Source: Cocos nucifera (lineage: Eukaryota > Streptophyta > Magnoliopsida > Arecales > Arecaceae). Taken from it: 64,000 nucleotides of DNA. This document shows positions 57,936 through 64,000 of this stretch, in pieces (positions within the stretch are counted from its first letter, which is position 1; the number at the start of each line of letters is the position of its first letter). Below the pieces are notes generated by a model. That model did no database searches. It worked only from the letters and a program-made list of their open reading frames with translations, and was not told the origin of the DNA. The translations under genes were made by a program, and so were the position numbers. The stretch lies in contig QRFJ01004844.1 in NCBI GenBank assembly GCA_006176705.1, forward strand, positions 22,247-86,246, read 5' to 3'.

Positions 57936-59926
57936 CTATCCTGTGTCAAATATTGGATTGACAAATTCCAATGGTTTTGAATTGCCAAACTCAGAAAGTT
58001 GATTTATAATCCCATTATTGATATATTCATTATTAATTTTAGGGATATAATTTATGATTCCATTCTCAGACCCATATTTATTAAGAATTTCTCCTATTTG
58101 TTCTTCTAAAATACTCATGAATAAAGTTTTAGGAGTTAAATTTGATTCAATGGATGCTAGAATGGTAACTAAAGACCATTTTAATTATGGAGATAAATTA
58201 ATGTGATCTTGCTTAAATAACTCCATTGATATTTCATTACATGCCTCTTGATTTTTGTAAGAAGAACCGGCTTCTAGGGTTGAAGGGAACAGACTTTTGG
58301 GTTTATAAGTCTCGGGTAAATCAACTATTCTTTTTTTTCCTTTTTCTATCTTATTTAAACTAGAACCAGCCTCCGTACTAGTTTCTGACTCGAGTTTTTC
58401 TATGTGGTTAGTCTCAGTACTAACCAGTTTTTCTAATTTTTTATTTTGGCTAGCATCAGTACTAGCCTCTCTCACCTGGTCTTGGTATGGGTCCATAAGA
58501 ATCCTATAGCTTTTAAGTTCAGAAATTACTTTGGTATTCTCAAATTGGAGATTCTTAAGTGAGACATTAAATTGATAACTTGATCCAAGTGGTTAGTGGA
58601 CATTAGGTGGATTGTTTGAAATTGATAGGTTCGGTAGTTGATCTAGTTCTCTCCTCATGATAGACTCAACTAATTATCCTATTTGAGCTTCTAGCCTGAT
58701 GATTGATTGTTGTTGGCTTAGAATTAATTATTGAAGTTGATTGAATTTATCATCGACTAGATTGGTCTATTGAGGAGGTAGGTATGAGGGCTGATTATGA
58801 TATGGTGGCTGAAAATGCTTACTAGGCTGACCTCTGTTATAGACATAATTTTAGTATTGGGATCTATTTTGATAATTTTATACCGATAAAATTTGAATTT
58901 GAGCCTGAGTCTGTTGAGATGTCCAAGAAAAATTATGGTGGTTGCTCCAATCTAGATTATATGAATTTAAAAATAGATCATTAACCGACTTGGAGTAGCC
59001 TTTAGCAGCTTGGACTTGTTCTTGGATAAAAGATGAAAACTATGCAGTCATAGGACATTCACTCACATGATGGGTTGGGCTAGCACAGATTGAACAAATC
59101 TCCTGATAATTAGAAGATGATGTGAATTGTGCAGGAGATTGTTGACATAGGGTTAGGATTTGATCTAATTTCTGAACAAGAAAAATCCACTTTATTTATT
59201 AAATTTAAATTAGTCTTATGACTAGATTCTAGATATTTAAATTCATGGATCCCTGCCCAGGTTTGGTAGAAAGACAATGAAGTATGGTTAATTGAGTTTT
59301 CACTCAGGATTTCAAATAAGGTATAGGCTTCATCCTCACTCTTGTTCATGAATGCACCTCCATAAGATGCATCTACTATCTATCTATATTGGTCTCCTAA
59401 ACCCTTCATAGAAAGCTTGAACTATTTGCCACTTAGACAAACCATGGTGTGGGCATTTTTTAAGAAGTTCCTTAAGTCTCTCCCATGACTCATGAATCTG
59501 TTTCCCTGAAAGCTGAGCAAATCCAGTGACAGCTCGCCTCATAGTATTGGTTCGGCCTATGGGGTAAAATTTTTTAAGAAGTTCATTTTGCAAGTCAATC
59601 CAAGTTTTAATTGATCATCCTATTGTCCCAAGCCAGTACTTGGCTTTGTCTTTTAATGATAAGGAAAATAAAATTAGTCTAAGGGCATTATTAGTTAAAT
59701 TTTAAATTCTCACGGTAGAGCAGGTTTCTAAGAATTCATCCAGATGTTTATAAGGATCTTCATTGATGTTCTCATAAAAAGATGGAAGCATCTGGATTAT
59801 AGTTGGCTTGATCTCATAGTGGATAGCATGAATTTCAGGTAATTGGATATAAGTCGATGGGTTATAGGTAGAAAAAATAAAGTATTCTTTCATCTGCTTA
59901 AGTGGTTCTCTAAAATTTTCAGCCAT
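57936..59926 (-). pseudogene. Element E gag remnant (Athila-like)
   Basis: On the minus strand from 59926: HYEIKPTIIQMLPSFYEN and DPYKHLDEFLETCSTV match residues 85-123 of the G protein (FEIKPAMIQMIQS, DPNAHISNFLELCDTF). Then DKAKYWL, and at 59593-59384 SWERLKELLKKCPHHGLSKW and QIVQAFYEGF, also as in G. Stops and frameshifts break it into pieces; the knuckle and protease are not clearly readable. The ends at 58496-57936 (SEFGNSKPLEF etc.) may be the degenerate C-terminal part. Confidence 0.83.
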
Positions 59927-61168
59927 TTGATTATTGGGTTTATTACAATTCAGCCTTTTAATTTTATGGTTGGATTCAACTAGATCAGATAAAGCGATTT
60001 TCTACCATGCATGCACTAGTGCAACCCTATCGTGTTGTTCAAAAAAAATTTTAGAATTTTTTTATATTTTTTATTATTTTTATTATATTAATTATTTTAT
60101 TTATTAATTTAATTTAATTATTATTTTTAATATTTTTTTAGTTAGTTAAATTTAATTTTTATTTTATTTAATTTTAATTTATTTTTATAGGAGAAAGAAG
60201 AAGAAAGAAAGAAGAGTTCTAAAGAAGAGGTCCTAAGAAGAGAGAAAAGAATTAGGTTTAATTAGGTTTGATATTGGTTAGCAATCAATCCTGACTAAAG
60301 ATTATCCTAAATCTAGATAGCTCCTAACTGCCAAGGTCACCTTCAAGCCCTCCAAGTGTAGGATTAGCCAATCAACTAGCCAGATAAGTATAAGATTGGT
60401 GGGAGTCCCACCGTTGCTTGCCTTAGACACCAATTGTGCTTGGCCAGGTAAGCTAACAGGAATCAATTAGAAACCACCTTCCTTCGGACTCAGTCGTCTC
60501 TGAACCATTTTTCTAGACACCAATCAAATTGACTAACCCTAACTTGGTTCAATTCTTAGGATTTCTTATCCTATTGAGCTCGAGTTCCTAGGGTTGATGT
60601 CTAATTGATTTTAAAATTAAAGGCTTAGGTCAATGTAGGATGCTGGTTGGTTGTTTGTGGGCTAAGAAGGGTGATCAAATTTTCACCTTATCTTATTTAA
60701 TTAGGTTGTGCCCTTAATTTGGTTTAATATGAATATGTACAAAAAATTTTCAATCAAAGGGTTCTATGCAATTTAAACTGGATGCATGCAACTAATTGAA
60801 TTCTGAAAGGCTTACCTTACCTTCAGCAATCACAAAAAAAAAATAATAAAAATAATATGATGCATGTTCTAAGCAGTTAGGATTTCTAATCTTATCATGA
60901 GACTTTTAATTAGATTTAAATAGATATTTTTTAAATTAATTTAAAAATAAAATAAGTAAATAAATAAATAAAAAGAAAAGAGGACTAGGATTAGGATTGA
61001 TCTCATCAAAATTAGATGCTTTCTTACTTTTCTTTTTTTTTTGCAAAATAAATAAATAAAAAAAATTAGTAAGTAATATTTTAAAAAAATATTTATAATT
61101 AATTTATAAAAAAATTAAAAAAATCAAAGAAAAAATAGCATCTATCCCCGACAACGACGTCAAAAACT
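59927..61168 (-). other. Element E leader and primer-site region
   Basis: About 1.2 kb between the gag start and the 5' LTR. It is very AT-rich at 60050-60200 and 60830-61140. No frame. Much longer than the roughly 100-bp leader of G. Confidence 0.65.
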
Positions 61169-62758
61169 TGATAGGTACGTGATGTTGTCGTTAAGACACC
61201 GTGTTTATCAGTTTAATCCGACTTCTTAAAATCATTGAAAATGTGTAGATAGCAGTGAGTCAGGTCGAATCCACAGGGAAGGTAGTATTTTAGATTTAAA
61301 ATTTTTGATTTTTGAAAAGAAAAAAAAATAATTTGAGTTTTGGAATCAAAAGTGAAGTTGGAAGATTAAAAATAAAAATTAAAAGATGCAGAAATTTAAA
61401 CTTGGTACTAAGATCTACTAGTTAGATCTTAGCATGTACTTACAATAAAATAAAAAGCAATCATTAAAATATAAAAATTAAATTATAATAAAAATAAAGA
61501 GCATAAAATTAAAGAACATAAAAATAAATATTGCATTAATTAAAATTTCATAATTTAAATACATAAAAAGAAGAAATTAAAATAAGCTAATCTCTAATCT
61601 TAGGATCGACATTGGCAGAAAGATGGTGTAGAAGCCCAGCTCTTCTTCTTGACATCCATTTCTTCGAAGCAGTCTTTAACCCATAGCCTGGCTTCGTCCT
61701 ATACCAAAGCTTCACCTTGATCGGAGATGTTGATTTTTGGAGGTTTGGGGTCCTTTTTGTAGAGCTAGGAGGGCTAGAGAGTTTGCTTCTGGGCAATGTA
61801 GGACTAAGAGACTCTTTGAATCATCCAAATATAAAGAAATCTAAATAAAAATTGGACTAAAAGAAGTTCTAAATAAATTCTACTACTTTGGATGAAATCT
61901 GAGCATAAATACGAATCCAACGGTCCAAAAATCATCAAAATCGGATGAGTATCGGCCCAGATCAGGTCGAATTAAATTCTGACCGTCCGATCGCACGTTG
62001 TGAAGGAAATCTGTTCGCAAATCATGCATCGAAGAGTCCTGATCACCGTTGGGAGCATTCTGGACCGTTGGATCTTCATCACTTAGTTTTCTGGCTATTG
62101 GATCGTGCCAGATCGCTGATAGAATTTGAATCAAACCCAAAAATAACCACCACCATCCGATCTTGACCGTAATCAATTGCAGCTGTCCGATCGTGCAATT
62201 ACTGTTCCCATGGACCACGTGGACCGGCTGCACCATACACCACAGCCAATCAGCGCCTCTGTTGCCAAGTGAAAAGACCATATTGCCCTATGAGCCGTGA
62301 TAAATTTCTGTGGACCCTTTAAGGATCTAGGTCCGCCACGTGTCGCACTGTGATTCGTCGGTTTCTGCTGAGCTAACGGTCCATGCCTAAATCATGGACC
62401 GGCTGATGGCTTCATCGGCTGAGTCGGCTTTGATGGCTTGGCTTGGCTTGCGGAGCCGGCTGAGCCATTTTCTTTTTTTATTTAAATTTTATTTTATTTT
62501 ATTTTTTTAAAAATTTATATCTTTTTCGTTTTAGCTCTGTTTTACTCAAAATTTATTTTGTTATGATAAAAAAAATGAGCTCTTTCTATTGATGATAAAA
62601 TTTTATTTTTTAATTTTTATTATTTTTTAATTAATTTTTTAATTAAAAAAATATGAATTAATAAAAAATTATATATAAATTGATTAATAATTTTTAAAAA
62701 TTAATATAAATTAATTAATAAATTAATACTTTTATTGGTGAATTTATGATGCTTATCA
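61169..62758 (-). repeat. Element E right (5') LTR
   Basis: 1590 bp, diverged copy of 55115-56712, with substitutions and small indels throughout. Its CTTATCA end abuts CCTAT. Confidence 0.88.
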
Positions 62759-62763
62759 CCTAT

Positions 62764-63101
62764 CAATACTTATTTCACACCATAATGGTAATTACTGATG
62801 TGCCCTTAACTAAATCTGTTTACCATCAATCTATCTATATAACATTGAATCTCGAACAAAAGAACATCAGTTACTCTCCAGCCATATTACAACCATCATC
62901 CAGCAATGCCAATAGCTAATTTTTAGATGGGTGAATAACCTATGATCTCCATATAGCTGGATATTCTGTCATAACAAACTAACGGCCTAATAAATTTTTA
63001 ATGACCAAATAAATGTTTAACTACCTAAGCAAATTTACTCCATAAATAGAGGAGTAGGGTACCCGCTAGGGCACAAGATTCATAGAGTCCAAACTCTAAT
63101 A
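62764..63101 (+). repeat. L3 part 2
   Basis: Rest of the L LTR after E, with a CATAAATAGAGG TATA-like box near 63040 and the uninterrupted M target GGGTA at 63057-63061. It ends CTAATA at 63101. Confidence 0.84.
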
Positions 63102-63112
63102 GATTCTAGCAG

Positions 63113-63355
63113 GATTTAGGATTTAAGATTTAGGATTTTAGGATTTAGGGTTTAGGGTTTAGGCTTTAGGGGTTAGGGGTTTAGGGTTTAGGGGTTTAGG
63201 ATTTAGGGTTTAGGATTTGGGATTTGGGGTTGAGGATTTTGAGGTTTTGGGGTTTTGGGATTTTGGAGTTTTGGGTTATGGGTTTAGGGTTTAGGATTTT
63301 GGATTTTAGACTTATAGGATTTTAGGGTTTTAGGGTTTAGGATTTAGGATTTAGG
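63113..63355 (+). repeat. T3: telomere-like tract after L3
   Basis: TTTAGGG-type degenerate heptamers, about 240 bp, again about 12 bp after the LTR end. It stops at a unique 65-bp spacer instead of running into a B block. Confidence 0.88.
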
Positions 63356-63420
63356 AGAAAATGATTTGTGCATGGAGGGATAAGAATGGAAGTTATCACC
63401 AATAACCAAAACTCGAAAAC

Positions 63421-64000
63421 CTAAACCCTAAATTCTAAAATCCTAAAATCCAAAACTAAAACCTCAACCCTAAACCCTAATCTCCTAAATCCTAAACCTA
63501 AACCAAAATATCGCCTAAATACCAAAACCCTAAACCCAAAATCCAAAACTAAACCCTAAACCCTAAATACATTAAAATCCTAAATCCTAAAATATTAACC
63601 CTAATCCATTAAAAACCATAAACGACCTAAAACCATAAACCTACACCTAAAACCCAAACCTTAAACCCTAAACCTAACCTATCGTTAAACCCTCAAAAAC
63701 TAGAATAAAAACATCCGAAAATCAAACCAAACCCCAAAATCTAACCCTAAACCCAAACCCAACCTAAACCTCTTCCCGTAAACCCCTAAACCTAACCTAA
63801 ACCCAAAACCATAACCTAAAATGAACCTAAAACCCTAACCCTAACCCTAAACCCAAAACCTAAAATCCTAAAACCTAAATACCTAAAACCCTAGACCCTA
63901 AATCCGAAACCCTAAACCTGAACCTAAAACCTAAACCCTAACCCTGATCCTATAATCCTAAAATCCTAAACCCTCAATCCTAAACCCCCAATCCCTAAAC
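63421..64000 (-). repeat. Inverted telomere-like tract (CCCTAAA orientation) reaching the window end
   Basis: At least 580 bp of CCTAAA/CCCTAAA/CCCTAACC-type units, opposite in orientation to T3. The spacer 63356-63420 between the two has no recognised repeat. The tract is longer than any T copy here and continues past the window, so its nature (inverted T, true interstitial telomere block or assembly join) is open. Confidence 0.88.

Larger units (their letters stand above)
55115..62758 (-). mobile_element. Element E: older Athila-like gypsy element with gag remnant only
   Basis: Bounded by CCTAT at 55110-55114 and 62759-62763, with the empty site in L1 at 18604-18608. LTRs are 55115-56712 and 61169-62758. 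On the minus strand a mutated Athila-type primer site (TTTTTGACGTCGTTGTCGGGGA, relative to TGGCGCCGTTGCCGGGGA) lies at about 61167-61146. The internal 4.4 kb has decayed gag and no pol. It is the same structural type as G but diverged and inactive. Confidence 0.9.

Overview
This window is plant nuclear DNA, most likely from a monocot and perhaps a palm (the species guess is weak). It has plant-type introns, TTTAGGG telomere-like repeats, and LTR retrotransposons of the Ty3/gypsy and Ty1/copia plant lineages. Only one host gene is visible. Almost everything else is nested retrotransposon DNA.

Layout. Positions 1-2345 hold a decayed LINE on the minus strand. Positions 2512-5556 hold five exons of PDX2, the glutaminase subunit of pyridoxal 5'-phosphate synthase, also on the minus strand. 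The last exon(s), carrying the catalytic His-Glu pair, are not in the window; the LINE sits in the intron where they would follow. Intron 2 holds a strong foldback of about 240 bp. From about 5963 to 15950 lies a broken Ty3/gypsy element (H), whose 5' LTR is split by element A (6168-13895). A is a gag-remnant retrotransposon with three LTRs and two large tandem arrays.

From 16866 to the right edge the substrate is a head-to-tail array of one unusual retrotransposon family. Each unit is LTR 'L' (about 780 bp), then a degenerate telomere-like tract 'T' (about 380 bp), then a 1.3 kb block 'B' with an antisense open frame resembling the 'putative gypsy-type transposon' domain. The order is B0-L1-T1-B1-L2-T2-B2-L3-T3, followed by an inverted telomere-like tract reaching the window end. 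L2 is interrupted by element D (21005-24497) and by a copia element M (24894-52904). L3 is interrupted by an Athila-like element E (55115-62758). M itself contains an Athila-like gag-protease element G (28699-35879), a stray B-L fragment (39326-40466), and element K (41151-51142, same family as A). K in turn contains element C (44117-48869). The nest is four deep (array > M > K > C), and most levels can be dated in order by 5-bp target duplications and by uninterrupted copies of the target elsewhere in the window.

Two observations stand out. First, A and K, two separate insertions of one family, both end in LTRs that are inverted relative to each other, with U5 ends outermost on both sides, and both are bounded by (near-)matching 5-bp target duplications. 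Second, the L-T-B family combines internal telomere-like DNA, a conserved antisense frame and a shared-LTR tandem array. Element G carries the only long intact transposon frame (781 codons) and has nearly identical LTRs, so it is the youngest datable insertion.
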